Below, piece by piece: positions 24,692-32,696 of a stretch of DNA of 64,000 nucleotides. Location of the stretch: positions 186,001-250,000 of the forward strand of contig NZ_FMTS01000005.1 of the NCBI RefSeq assembly GCF_900100255.1, written 5' to 3'. Source of the stretch: Asticcacaulis taihuensis (GTDB lineage: Bacteria > Pseudomonadota > Alphaproteobacteria > Caulobacterales > Caulobacteraceae). Positions within the stretch are counted from its first letter, which is position 1. Each line of letters starts with the position of its first letter. The notes beneath the pieces are model-generated. The model did not search any database, was not told the origin of the DNA, and saw only the letters and a list, made by a program, of their open reading frames with translations. The position numbers and the translations under genes were made by a program.

Positions 24692-24832
24692 ATGTCCGCT
24701 TTCCGAAACAATGGCGCATTTATTCCATCCTTATCTTCTAATCGTGGGTTGTCTTTGTATATTTATGGCCGGTCGCATACCGTAAACTTAATTATCTGCG
24801 CCATTCAGGGCGGGGTTGTATAGGAGAACGCT

Positions 24833-25015
24833 ATGCTTAACTGGATTGTCACTTTCTTTATTCTGGCCGTCATCGCGGCCTTCTTTGGTTTCACGGGCCT
24901 GGCCGGCACCTTTGCCGAAATTGCCAAGTTCATTGCCGTAATCTTTGTGGTTCTGTTTGTGGCCAGCCTGGTCTACCGCATGATTACCGGCCGCAGTGCC
25001 AATCCACCGCTATAG
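24833..25015 (+). CDS. DUF1328 small membrane protein (YtjA-like)
   Basis: A 60-residue protein of two membrane helices, FILAVIAAFFGFTGLAGTFA and AKFIAVIFVVLFVASLVY, joined by a short turn. This is the exact layout of DUF1328 proteins, which begin MLxWxxxFFxxAxxAAxFGF. They are widespread in Proteobacteria, usually near stress genes, and their function is not known. The start is fixed by AGGAGAACGCT upstream and a terminator closes the gene, so it is a single-gene unit. The 198-base leader has no motif I can assign. Confidence 0.92.
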   Translation: MLNWIVTFFILAVIAAFFGFTGLAGTFAEIAKFIAVIFVVLFVASLVYRMITGRSANPPL

Positions 25016-25043
25016 CTTACCCGGTTGGGAAGTGCTGATCCTG

Positions 25044-25076
25044 AAAAAACCGGCCCTGTAATGGGGCCGGTTTTTT
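25044..25076. terminator. Bidirectional rho-independent terminator
   Basis: An A-run, stem ccggccc/gggccgg and a T-run. It lies between the convergent DUF1328 gene and the kinase gene and can end both transcripts. Confidence 0.92.
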
Positions 25077-25096
25077 CGTGGCTGTCCGTGATCTTC

Positions 25097-25840
25097 CTAC
25101 GCCTTCTTGTTGGCGTACCAAAGGGTGAAGATGGCGCCGCCTTCGGGGTGGTTATGCAGTTCGATGCGGCCGTCGAGCAGGCGCATGATGTACTGACTGA
25201 TGGTCAGGCCAAGGCCGGTTGAGGCATTCTGCTGGTCGGTCTTTTGCAGGCGGGTATATTTGTCAAAGACCGCCGCCTGTTTTTCAAGGGGGATGCCTTC
25301 GCCATGGTCGCGGATACGAACAAAACCTTCGCCGTTTTCCAGGCCGTATTCGACCTCGATCACCGGATTGGCGGTCTTGCGGCCGCCGAACTTGAAAGCA
25401 TTGTGGAGCACCAGGCCGATGGCGCGGCTGCCGAGCATCGGATCGGTCACCAGGTCATCGGCGGACCCGATGGCGGTAATCTTGATTTCGCCCTTTGTCT
25501 TGAGCGGGCCTAAGCGCGCCAGGCTGTCATTGATCATCTGGCTTAAGCGGGCGCTCTCAAAGCGCGGCCTGACGGCGTCGGCCTCGAACTTGGCCATATC
25601 GAGAATATTTGTGATGAAGTGATCGAGGCGGAAGGCTTCGGTCAGGGCCGAGCTGATCAGCGATCTGCGCTTCTCTTCGCTCAGCTTGTCATAAAGCATG
25701 GTCATGACCTCCAGCGAGCCGATAATGGTGGCCAGCGGGGTTTTCAGGTCATGTGATACCGACGAAAGCATTTGGCGATGCAGGTATTCACGAATCTCGT
25801 CATGTGTCGGGGAGCTTATATCTTCGGGCTTCATAGCCAT
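25097..25840 (-). CDS. Soluble KdpD-like histidine kinase without sensor domain
   Basis: A 247-residue protein that consists only of a transmitter. The HisKA box is MLSSVSHDLKTPLATIIGSL with His30, very like KdpD; the ATPase part has the N box LHNAFKFGG, G1 IRDHGEGIPLEKQ and G2 STGLGLTISQYIM. There is no membrane span, PAS, GAF or KdpD/Usp input domain, so it must take its signal from a partner protein. The KdpE-like regulator at 23939 is a likely target, because the HisKA type fits and the genes are 460 bases apart, convergent with only the DUF1328 gene between. The gene appears complete (start MAMKPEDI), not truncated by a frameshift. Confidence 0.85.
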   Translation of the reverse strand: MAMKPEDISSPTHDEIREYLHRQMLSSVSHDLKTPLATIIGSLEVMTMLYDKLSEEKRRSLISSALTEAFRLDHFITNILDMAKFEADAVRPRFESARLSQMINDSLARLGPLKTKGEIKITAIGSADDLVTDPMLGSRAIGLVLHNAFKFGGRKTANPVIEVEYGLENGEGFVRIRDHGEGIPLEKQAAVFDKYTRLQKTDQQNASTGLGLTISQYIMRLLDGRIELHNHPEGGAIFTLWYANKKA

Positions 25841-25900
25841 TTCTTACCAACAATGTACAGGTTGCGCAAACAGACTTGAGCAGTATTAAAGGAAGGGCGC

Positions 25901-25934
25901 AAAGAAAGGGAGCAAGGCCTTACACCTTGCTCCC
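25901..25934 (-). terminator. Rho-independent terminator for the small-gene operon
   Basis: On the minus strand gggagcaagg and ccttgctccc form a 10-bp stem followed by tttcttt. It lies 58 bases after the stop of the 26-residue ORF. A second inverted repeat, ccgaagcct/aggcttcgg (25942-25979), lies between them. Confidence 0.85.
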
Positions 25935-25991
25935 TCAGGAACCGAAGCCTGTCAGCCAGGGGAAAAACTGAGGCTTCGGCAATGACGGAGA

Positions 25992-26072
25992 TCAGCGCAT
26001 CACGCCAAACAGATAGAGCAGAAGAATGACGGGGATGGGCACCCCTACGAGCCACAGCAATATGCCTTTCAT
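25992..26072 (-). CDS. Very small membrane protein (26 residues)
   Basis: An ATG with AAGGAT six bases upstream opens a 26-codon frame whose product is one hydrophobic helix: MKGILLWLVGVPIPVILLL followed by YLFGVMR. The central V-P-I-P kink and flanking basic residues look designed, not random. The start is four bases after the stop codon of the 120-residue gene upstream (26076), and a terminator follows, so it fits as the last gene of a small operon. Proteins of this pattern occur near stress genes in several Proteobacteria as far as I recall, but I cannot name a family. Function unknown. Confidence 0.65.
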   Translation of the reverse strand: MKGILLWLVGVPIPVILLLYLFGVMR

Positions 26073-26075
26073 GCC

Positions 26076-26438
26076 TTATCCTTTTTGGTCCTGTGCGTTT
26101 TGTGCTTTTTGTTTGTCGGCTTTGGCCTTCAGGTCGGTCGAGGTTTCCGACACCGCGCTGGATGTGACCTTGCCGGTCTTTGACAGTGCCGAGGAAGCGG
26201 CCTGGCCGGTATCCTTCAGCGCATCGCCGACCTTGTCTATATTGTCCTTGTCGGTGGCTTCATCGGCCGCCTTGCTGACCACTGCGGGCAGCGCATCGAC
26301 CGCCTTGCCGACCTGATCGCCGGCGGTCACGACATGCGTCTTGTTATAATACCAGACGCCGGCGACCGCGACGATCAGCAGAAGAATGATGATCAGGACA
26401 AACCGGCCGAAACCGGAACCGCGGGTATATTCCGTCAT
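26076..26438 (-). CDS. Single-span membrane protein with Lys/Ala/Asp-rich periplasmic tail
   Basis: A 120-residue protein. After a short N-terminus (MTEYTRGSGFGR) there is one strong membrane helix FVLIIILLLIVAVAGVWYY, then about 85 residues of charged, helix-forming sequence with repeated AxDKxxxxVxxAL patterns (DQVGKAVDALPAVVSKAADE, NIDKVGDALKDTGQA), ending in Lys and Gln. The tail recalls LEA-like or YtxH-like stress proteins, which are also extended and charged, but I see no defined family. It starts three bases after the stop of the upstream 55-residue gene, so it is translationally coupled to it. Confidence 0.75.
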   Translation of the reverse strand: MTEYTRGSGFGRFVLIIILLLIVAVAGVWYYNKTHVVTAGDQVGKAVDALPAVVSKAADEATDKDNIDKVGDALKDTGQAASSALSKTGKVTSSAVSETSTDLKAKADKQKAQNAQDQKG

Positions 26439-26441
26439 CGA

Positions 26442-26609
26442 TCAATCATTCCAGGTATCAGCGATATGAGCATAGATGGCCAGTTCGCCGAAATCCTCAT
26501 CAATGTCGAACAGCTCGGGAATATCGTCCTCGAAATATTCGCCATCGATGCTGACCTGACGGACCGGCGTGGGTTTCGGTGCGGGGAAGGGAATGATCTG
26601 TGCGTTCAT
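26442..26609 (-). CDS. Small acidic protein of unknown function
   Basis: A 55-residue protein starting at 26609, where AAGGAGACAGTC gives a good ribosome binding site. The N-terminal part (MNAQIIPFPAPKPTPVRQ) is proline-rich; the IIPFP motif at a protein start is often seen in small alphaproteobacterial proteins. The rest is strongly acidic (GEYFEDDIPELFDIDEDFGE). There is no membrane span. It lies between a 210-residue gene and a membrane protein gene in the same operon. No family can be named. Confidence 0.72.
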   Translation of the reverse strand: MNAQIIPFPAPKPTPVRQVSIDGEYFEDDIPELFDIDEDFGELAIYAHIADTWND

Positions 26610-26632
26610 GACTGTCTCCTTCATCGGGAAAA

Positions 26633-27265
26633 TTACATCTTAGGGTCCATGACCGGCGGGATTTCCGACGGCAGTTCCGGATTGCCGTCCGGCGCCGGCG
26701 GATCGTATTCCGGTGCATTGTCCGGCGGCGGCGTTGTGTCCGGGGTAGCGGGTTCGACTTCAGGGTCACCGGCAGAAGCGAAGGTTTCCTCGACCGCTGG
26801 AATAAGACTACTGATACGGCGTAGCGCCTTCGACATTTCCTCGACGCGGCGTTCCTGGTCGGTCGAGGGGGCAAGATTGCCGCCTTCACCTTCGAAGCGC
26901 AGGAAATCATCCAGCGACAGGGCCAGTTCCTTTTGCGCCTCGATCAGGGTGTCATAGCCGACTTCACTGATCTTCTGCGCGGCGTCGAGGCCCTTGAGAT
27001 AGGTGGTGGTCCAGTCATTCAACCTAGCCACCTGGAGCTTGACATCGGTCTTGAGCCGGGCGGCATCGCAGCCGGACAGAAGCCGCTTGAGGTCATGCGA
27101 CATCTTCTGAACGGATTCGATATGATCGTGGTCATAGAGCGCGGAAAGGGCCTGCGGATTCAGGGCCGCGCTGCCGGCCGGCGCGCGTTTGACCTCGCTT
27201 GCGGTCACACCCTGGCTGGTTGGGCTGGTGCGGACAGAATTGTCGCGGACGTGTGTGTCGGGCAT
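26633..27265 (-). CDS. Hypothetical helical protein with proline-rich tail
   Basis: A 210-residue soluble protein starting at ATG 27265, six bases after AGGAGG; a GTG two codons upstream would touch that box. Residues 45-150 are helical (HIESVQKMSHDLKRLLSG, WTTTYLKGLDAAQKISEVG), and the KMSHDLKRLL stretch loosely recalls a HisKA helix, but no ATPase domain follows. The C-terminal 45 residues are low-complexity Pro/Asp/Glu (PATPDTTPPPDNAPEYDPP). It leads the operon of small genes running left to 25992. Function unknown. Confidence 0.72.
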   Translation of the reverse strand: MPDTHVRDNSVRTSPTSQGVTASEVKRAPAGSAALNPQALSALYDHDHIESVQKMSHDLKRLLSGCDAARLKTDVKLQVARLNDWTTTYLKGLDAAQKISEVGYDTLIEAQKELALSLDDFLRFEGEGGNLAPSTDQERRVEEMSKALRRISSLIPAVEETFASAGDPEVEPATPDTTPPPDNAPEYDPPAPDGNPELPSEIPPVMDPKM

Positions 27266-27369
27266 GGCCACCTCCTCCTGGCAATAAGGTTGGAGGTCAG
27301 CCTAACCCTAAAGCCTGCAAGGGCTCAGTGCCTAAGCTTCGCATTGCGGATAAGGGAGCGGTAAAGGGC

Positions 27370-29004
27370 TCAGGCCGGCTGGCGCGCGGGAATGGCGCCG
27401 AGCTTCTGCGCCAATATGCCGGGCAGGACGGGCTTGGAGATATAGTCGTCCATGCCGGCCGCCAGGCAGCGTTCGCGGTCACCGGCCAGGGCATGGGCCG
27501 TGACACCGATAATGGTATGGCGCGGGTCTCCGGCCTTTTCGCCTTCGCGGATATGGCGGGTGGTATCGAGGCCGTCCATGCCGTGCATCTGCACGTCCAT
27601 CAGGATGGCGTGGAAGGGCGGGGAGGTCTCGATCAGGTCCAGCGCCTCGCGCCCGGATGTGGCGGCGACCGTTTCATAACCCAGTTCATCAAGCATCAGG
27701 TTGAGGACCATGATATTGGGTTCGTAGTCCTCAACGATCAACACGGTCGGCTTTGCGCCTGCCGCCGTGACCGGTGCCTGGTAAGCTGTGGCGGGCTCGG
27801 CGGCGTTTTCCGGTGCGGCCGTCTCCGGGTCAGGCGCGCACGGCAGGTCGAGGGTAACGGTAAAGCTTGAGCCGGTGCCCGGATCGCTCTCGACCACGAC
27901 ATCGCCGCCCATCAGTTGCACCAGCGAGCGGGCGATAGAAAGGCCAAGGCCCGATCCGCCGAAGCGTCGCGTAATGCTTTCATCGGCCTGGGTGAATTTC
28001 TCGAATATCAGTGGCAACTTGTCGGCCGGGATGCCGATGCCGCTGTCATGGACGCGGATCATCAGCCCGCAGGTTTCGCCGTCAGACGGCCGGACATGCG
28101 CCTCGATGGCAATTTCGCCGCTGTCGGTGAACTTCAGCGCATTGCTGACCAGGTTCATCAAGACCTGCTGGAGCCGCGAACGGTCGCCGAGCATCCATTG
28201 ACCCGCCGATTCATCCTCGACGCGCAAGGAGAGGCCCTTGCGCTCTATATCCGGCTCGAACATGACGCGGATATCGTGAAGGATGGCCGAGACCTGAAAA
28301 GGAATGCTTTCCAGTTCGATATGGTCGTCCTCGATGCGGCTGATATCGAGCAGGTCGTTGATCAGCTTGAGCAGCAAATCGGCATTGGTGCGTAGGGTCT
28401 CGACGATCTTCTGCTGGTGATCGTCCAGTGCCGTATGTGACAGAACCGTAGCCAGACCCGTCACCACGTTCATAGGCGTGCGGATTTCGTGGCTCATGGT
28501 GGCCAGGAAACGGCTCTTGGCCTGGTTGGCGGCTTCCGCGCGTTCCTTGGCCAGTTTAAGCTCGACGCTTTGCTGCGCATTTTCGCGCAACAACCGTTCC
28601 TTGGTGAAGGCGGCCACCATGATGGCCGGCAGCAGGTCGAGATAGGTCTGGTTGACGTCCTTCACCGCATAGTCGGCCGCGCCCTTTTCCAGCGCTTCCA
28701 GGGCAATGCGCTCGTCGCCGCCGGCGGTCAGGATAACGGCGGGCGGCACGACGGCCAGTTGGGTCAGGCGGTCGAGCATCTGCAGGCCGCTCATGCCCGG
28801 CAGGTTGTAATCGACCAGCAGCAGATCGAAATCACGCTGATTCAGCAGCGCCAGCGCTTCCTCGGCGGTGACGACGGTCTCTACCTTCAGCCCGATCCGT
28901 TCCATGCGCTTTTGCAGCAGGCGCGCCAGCGCCGCATCGTCCTCGACATAGAGGATATTCTGCATCGCGGGGTGCGTTGTCTTGGAAACGGGCGTTTCAG
29001 GCAT
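27370..29004 (-). CDS. Soluble hybrid histidine kinase: receiver-HisKA-ATPase-receiver
   Basis: A 544-residue cytoplasmic protein. An N-terminal receiver (residues 16-130; Asp65 in [13 protein letters not shown], Lys115) precedes HisKA with His172 in [14 protein letters not shown]. The ATPase domain contains [26 protein letters not shown] and [16 protein letters not shown]. After an Ala/Pro linker a C-terminal receiver (about 420-540) has [12 protein letters not shown] and [11 protein letters not shown]. With no sensor of its own, it is probably activated by phosphorylation of its N-terminal receiver. It lies 13 bases downstream of the CheY-like gene at 29018 and in the same operon as the CHASE3 kinase, which suggests a phosphorelay. 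Confidence 0.9.
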   Translation of the reverse strand: MPETPVSKTTHPAMQNILYVEDDAALARLLQKRMERIGLKVETVVTAEEALALLNQRDFDLLLVDYNLPGMSGLQMLDRLTQLAVVPPAVILTAGGDERIALEALEKGAADYAVKDVNQTYLDLLPAIMVAAFTKERLLRENAQQSVELKLAKERAEAANQAKSRFLATMSHEIRTPMNVVTGLATVLSHTALDDHQQKIVETLRTNADLLLKLINDLLDISRIEDDHIELESIPFQVSAILHDIRVMFEPDIERKGLSLRVEDESAGQWMLGDRSRLQQVLMNLVSNALKFTDSGEIAIEAHVRPSDGETCGLMIRVHDSGIGIPADKLPLIFEKFTQADESITRRFGGSGLGLSIARSLVQLMGGDVVVESDPGTGSSFTVTLDLPCAPDPETAAPENAAEPATAYQAPVTAAGAKPTVLIVEDYEPNIMVLNLMLDELGYETVAATSGREALDLIETSPPFHAILMDVQMHGMDGLDTTRHIREGEKAGDPRHTIIGVTAHALAGDRERCLAAGMDDYISKPVLPGILAQKLGAIPARQPA

Positions 29005-29017
29005 GGTTCAGGCACAC

Positions 29018-29464
29018 TCAGGGACGGGTATGTGGGACGCGAACTATGGTCAGCATAAGGCCAAGCTTCTGTATGGCCTCGGAAAAATCGTTATAACCCA
29101 CCGGCTTGGTCATGAAGGCGTTGCAGCCGAGCGCATAGCAGCGATCGATGTCGCGCGGATTGTCGGTGGTGGTCAGTACAATGACCGGAATGCGCCGGGT
29201 GGTTTCGTCGGTCTTGAGGCGGCCAAGGATTTCAAATCCGTCGACATCCGGCAGGTTGAGATCAAGGACGACAACCGTCCGGTCGAGCGGCTGGGTATGG
29301 GCGTCGCTGCCGAAGAAATAGGTCAGGGCCTCGTGACCGTCCCGCAGGCGGGTGATCGGGTTGAGCACGCCGGCGCGCTGGAGATTGCGGTTGATCAGGT
29401 TGGCGTGGCCTTCGTCGTCCTCGATCAGGACCACTGAAAAGGGCTGGGTAAAGGTACTGATCAT
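29018..29464 (-). CDS. CheY-like response regulator (Rcp1 type)
   Basis: A 148-residue single-domain receiver with VVLIEDDEGHANLI, phospho-acceptor Asp68 in VVVLDLNLPDVDG, IVLTTTDNPRDI and FMTKPVGYNDF. The insertion before the Asp (YFFGSDAHTQPLD) and the DIDRCYALGCNAF stretch are typical of Rcp1-like regulators, which commonly pair with phytochromes or PAS kinases. Its start overlaps the stop of the CHASE3/PAS kinase (ATGA at 29461-29464), which makes that kinase its probable partner. It has no output domain, so it acts through protein contact or as a relay to the next hybrid kinase. Confidence 0.92.
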   Translation of the reverse strand: MISTFTQPFSVVLIEDDEGHANLINRNLQRAGVLNPITRLRDGHEALTYFFGSDAHTQPLDRTVVVLDLNLPDVDGFEILGRLKTDETTRRIPVIVLTTTDNPRDIDRCYALGCNAFMTKPVGYNDFSEAIQKLGLMLTIVRVPHTRP

Positions 29465-31308
29465 GCCGCGTCCTCACCCTTTATCGTCTGGTCATTGGAG
29501 GCGGTCACTGGCATCCGCTTCGGCAGGCTGACATGGAAGGCTGTGCCGACACCTAATTGGGAGTCAAACCAGATGGCGCCGTTCATCTTGCGCAGGGTGG
29601 CCTTCACGAAAGCCATGCCTAAACCTAAGCCGCGCACATCGCCGGTATTGCGGGCGCGGCGGAAGATATTGAAAACACGGTCGGAATCCTCGGCATCGAT
29701 GCCCCGGCCATTATCGCGGAGCGTGAAGATATAGTCGCGGCTCGTCTCCTGGCACGACATCTCGATGCGCCCCGGCTCGCCGGGCTTAAGATATTTGACG
29801 GCGTTATCGAGCAGGTTGGAAAAGACCTGTTCGAGCGCGATCGGATCGGTGATCAGTTTCGGCAGGGGTTTGACATTGACCTCGACCGCCTTGCTGCTGA
29901 TCTCGTAGCTCTGGGCGCCCAGGCATTTGTCGAAGACGGCCTGGGCATCGACCAGTTCATCCCGGTAGACGAACTTGCCGATGCGCGACAAGTCGAGAAT
30001 GGCGGTGGTCAGGGTATCCATGCGATCGACGGCATTGCCGATGAAACCCAGGGCTTCCGGGATGTCCTTGCGCAGGATATGCTCCAGTCGCGCCCAGGCT
30101 TCCGCGCCCAGCTTTTTCTGCTGCGGTTCGAGCAGGTCGTCCACCTCCTGCACGGCCAGGGCCAGTTCATGCGAGAAGCCCTTGAGATTGACCAGGGGCG
30201 AACGCATGTCGTGCGATGTGATGTAGGTGAAGGCTTCCATGTCGTTATTGAGCTGGCGCAGTTCTTCCTCGCGGTTTTTCTGCTCGGTGATGTCGGTATG
30301 GGTGCCGATCATGGTGCGGATCTGGCCGAACTTGTCCCAGGCGCCGACGCCGCGCGCCATCATCCAGCGCCAGGTGCCGTCCTTGTGTTTCAGGCGGAAG
30401 ATGTTGTTGTAGGTCGGGGTCTGCTTGATGATGTAGTCGTGGCGCACCTGCATGTAGGCGTCGAAGTCGTCCGGATGGACCAGGGCGCTGAAGGTGTGCA
30501 TGTCCGTATCCAGCTCGTCTTCGCCGTAGCCGAGCATGGCCTTGAATTCTTTGGACATATATATGGTTTCATTGATGAAGTTCAGCTCGAAGACGCCATC
30601 GTTTGTGCCGTTCATCACGGAGCGGAAACGCGCTTCGGCACCTTCGTTGAGCGCCCGGATATCTTCGTTTTCACTTTCTAGGCGGATGATCAGGATGGTG
30701 CCGCACAGAACGATACCGACACCGAGGATCGTGCCGATGACAAGAATATAGAAGAAGTTGGTCTTGCGCGGCTCGACCAGGTCGCGGCGGGTCTTCACGC
30801 TGGCCAGACGGTGGGCGATGCTGGCTTCGATGATGGTCTCCACCTCGTCCATCTGGGCACGCTGTATGCTGAGGGCGTTCTGGCTGACCTGCCCGCGGCC
30901 ATGCGCGTGCATGTAGTTCATCTGCGATTCCAGCAGCTTCTGCAGGCTGTCCACGCGATCCAGCAGGCTGTTGGTTTCAGCGAAGGCGTTGGATTCGTAA
31001 TAGGTGGCCTGGCGCAGGGCCATGATCTCGCCAGGCAGGCGGTCCGAGGCAATTTCATAGGGTTTCAGGTAGGTCTTGTCGCCGGTCAGCACATATCCGC
31101 GCACCCCGGTTTCCATATCGACAATATCCATCAATATGTTCTTGGTGCGCCGGATGTTTTCGTACTCATAACGCATGTAATCATTCAGGTTTTGCGACTT
31201 CTGGTACTGGTCGTAGATGACGAGGCTGAAGGCGCACAGCGCTATCGAAATGACGCTGAAAAATGCCAGATACAGGTGTTTGACATTGAGTCCCCACGGC
31301 ATTTTCAT
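29461..31308 (-). CDS. Membrane histidine kinase: CHASE3-PAS-HisKA-ATPase
   Basis: A protein of about 615 residues. A first membrane span (LYLAFFSVISIALCAFSLVI) is followed by a CHASE3 domain in the periplasm (MRYEYENIRRTKNILMDIVD, METGVRGYVLTGDKTYLKPY, the usual signature), a second span (FFYILVIGTILGVGIVLCG) and a PAS domain (MNGTNDGVFELNF to GTHTDITEQ). The kinase core has ITSHDMRSPLVNLKGFSHEL, an N box LEQVFSNLLDNAVKY, and G boxes DNGRGID and GLGLGMAFVK. CHASE3 binds unknown extracellular signals. The start is uncertain: ATG 31308 puts the span at a normal distance, while a GTG at 31386 with a GAGAGAG box would add 26 residues. Confidence 0.88.
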   Translation of the reverse strand: MKMPWGLNVKHLYLAFFSVISIALCAFSLVIYDQYQKSQNLNDYMRYEYENIRRTKNILMDIVDMETGVRGYVLTGDKTYLKPYEIASDRLPGEIMALRQATYYESNAFAETNSLLDRVDSLQKLLESQMNYMHAHGRGQVSQNALSIQRAQMDEVETIIEASIAHRLASVKTRRDLVEPRKTNFFYILVIGTILGVGIVLCGTILIIRLESENEDIRALNEGAEARFRSVMNGTNDGVFELNFINETIYMSKEFKAMLGYGEDELDTDMHTFSALVHPDDFDAYMQVRHDYIIKQTPTYNNIFRLKHKDGTWRWMMARGVGAWDKFGQIRTMIGTHTDITEQKNREEELRQLNNDMEAFTYITSHDMRSPLVNLKGFSHELALAVQEVDDLLEPQQKKLGAEAWARLEHILRKDIPEALGFIGNAVDRMDTLTTAILDLSRIGKFVYRDELVDAQAVFDKCLGAQSYEISSKAVEVNVKPLPKLITDPIALEQVFSNLLDNAVKYLKPGEPGRIEMSCQETSRDYIFTLRDNGRGIDAEDSDRVFNIFRRARNTGDVRGLGLGMAFVKATLRKMNGAIWFDSQLGVGTAFHVSLPKRMPVTASNDQTIKGEDAA

Positions 31309-31499
31309 CAGGATCGGCCAAACCCCCTGCGGCGCAGTAATCAACCCCTTGTCGGGATTGGTAAAACCCGCGGTTTTTACACGCACAAACTCTCTCTCGT
31401 GATCACGCTAATGCACGAGCGGTAATAGGGCAATAAGCGAGGATGGGGATAATATAAAGAAGGCGTAAGGACGATATGCGAGAAAATAGCCAAAAATCG

Positions 31500-31949
31500 T
31501 CACAGTGAACTGGATTTTGGGGGCTTCTGTGCCCTGGCATTCGATTTGTCACGCGATCTGCGCAGGCCGGACCAAAAGGCGCCGGCCACATCGCCGACCT
31601 TGTTTATGACGGGCGCGACGATCGGTGCCTGGCTTTGAAAAATCTGTTCGACATCACTGCGCACCCGGCCGAAAAGCGCGGCGGCTGCCCACCCGGATGC
31701 CCCCAGAATGACAAGTGTCAGGGCCGTCGTGGAGAGCGTGGCCGCCACAACGCCAATGCCGGCCGCCACGAGCTGCAGGTAAATCACATACAGCAGGCCG
31801 GCGATCATGAGGGCGGATAGAATGATGCCGAACAGACCCATGAGTGTTGCCAGCATCAGGTTGGAAACAGCACTCATGACATGGGTTTTCGAGTCGTTGA
31901 GCTTCTTCGTCGCCGACAGAAGGTCAAAGATTCGCGTGACCCAGAACAT
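31500..31949 (-). CDS. Membrane protein with two helices (holin-superfamily-like architecture)
   Basis: A 149-residue protein. An amphipathic N-terminus (FWVTRIFDLLSATKKLNDSK) is followed by two long hydrophobic spans (about residues 35-60 and 65-95, separated by AAGIGVVAA) and a charged tail ending SRDKSNARAQKPPK. The layout is like the phage_holin_3_6/DUF1469 proteins (YqjE-like), which often accompany DUF883 (YqjD) genes; the DUF883-like gene is the next one upstream at 31997. The similarity is by architecture only, so the family is tentative. GGAGG lies about 11 bases before the start, further than usual. Confidence 0.65.
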   Translation of the reverse strand: MFWVTRIFDLLSATKKLNDSKTHVMSAVSNLMLATLMGLFGIILSALMIAGLLYVIYLQLVAAGIGVVAATLSTTALTLVILGASGWAAAALFGRVRSDVEQIFQSQAPIVAPVINKVGDVAGAFWSGLRRSRDKSNARAQKPPKSSSL

Positions 31950-31996
31950 GAGCGGGAATACCTCCTGAAGCTGACAATCTGTATCCGGATGAAATC

Positions 31997-32323
31997 TTAA
32001 CGGCGGGTCAGTAGGGCGCCCAGGATGAAGCCGGCACCAAGCGCGATGGCGGACGAGCGGACCGGATTGGTCTTGATCTCGGTTTCGATGCGGTGCGTCG
32101 CATTCTTGCTGCCATCGAGCGTGCGGTCGAACAGGCCGCGAACCTTCTGGCCCGCTTCGTTGGCATAGCCGCTGACATCATTCAGGATGTCGTGGCCGCG
32201 GTCATTCAGATCACGGGCAGCTTCGCGGGCATTATTCGAGGCTTCGCGGGCGCTGCTGCGGATGTCATGTTCGGCCAGGCTCTTGGTGACATTGGCGGCG
32301 GCCTTGGTGGCGGAAGACAGCAT
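31997..32323 (-). CDS. DUF883/ElaB-YqjD-like membrane-anchored protein
   Basis: A 108-residue protein starting at ATG 32323 (AGGAG seven bases upstream). Most of it is charged helix (SSAREASNNAREAARDLN, SGYANEAGQKVRGLFDRTL). It ends in KTNPVRSSAIALGAGFILGA and a short Leu-Thr-Arg-Arg tail: one C-terminal membrane helix of glycine-zipper type ending in Arg-Arg. This is the hallmark of ElaB/YqjD/DUF883 proteins, which in E. coli are stationary-phase proteins tying ribosomes to the membrane. It precedes the YqjE-like gene on the same strand, as in the E. coli yqjCDEK cluster, and it is divergent from the CsbD gene. Confidence 0.8.
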   Translation of the reverse strand: MLSSATKAAANVTKSLAEHDIRSSAREASNNAREAARDLNDRGHDILNDVSGYANEAGQKVRGLFDRTLDGSKNATHRIETEIKTNPVRSSAIALGAGFILGALLTRR

Positions 32324-32696
32324 GGGGTAATCTCCTGACTGAGTGTAACCGGAAAGTCCGGCGTTACAGATATTTCGGGGAGGAAGAATGGGGGTCACGT
32401 TCACATCAGGCTTGTCTGAAACCCAGGGGCTGGGGGGGCGGAGAAGGGCTTGAGAGAAGCGGATGTGAACGTGATGATTGAAGACTAAAGGCCGGGCTTT
32501 AAGGAAGCCATGTGCAGGCGGACAGCCATAAATAAAGAAACCATAAACGGGCTTAGTGCCGTAAAGCGACTTACGTCATTCTTACCGGTAATCAGGCGCT
32601 CCGGTGCATCAATTTTACGGGCGAAACCCTATGGTCATGATGACTGCGGAGATGTCCGCGGCATTGATTTTAAAATTGATTTAAAGGAGAAGCCAC
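32324..32696. other. Gene-free intergenic region between DUF883-like and CsbD genes
   Basis: The 373 bases between the divergent DUF883-like and CsbD genes hold no ORF with support. They contain a long-range inverted repeat at 32395-32474 (listed separately), a small hairpin ccggaaagtccgg (32350-32362) and an AT-rich stretch before the CsbD ribosome binding site (AAAGGAG, about 32684). I searched by eye for the EcfG promoter pattern GGAAC-N16/17-CGTT and did not find a convincing match. Confidence 0.6.
32395..32474. repeat. Pair of 13-bp inverted arms, candidate operator pair
   Basis: The arm tcacgttcacatc (32395-32407) recurs perfectly inverted as gatgtgaacgtga (32462-32474), with 54 bases between. 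The centres are about 67 bp apart, roughly six helical turns, which would suit a looping regulator that controls both divergent stress genes. No regulator is known to me for this sequence. Confidence 0.5.

Noticed and set aside
23939-25840. Complete Kdp potassium-uptake system
   Set aside because: The regulator and kinase are KdpE/KdpD-like, but no pump genes are present and the kinase lacks the KdpD sensor domains.
31500-31949. Phage holin and remnant prophage
   Set aside because: The two-span protein looks holin-like only in architecture; no other phage gene is present and its neighbour is a DUF883-like gene, which suits a YqjE-like stress protein.
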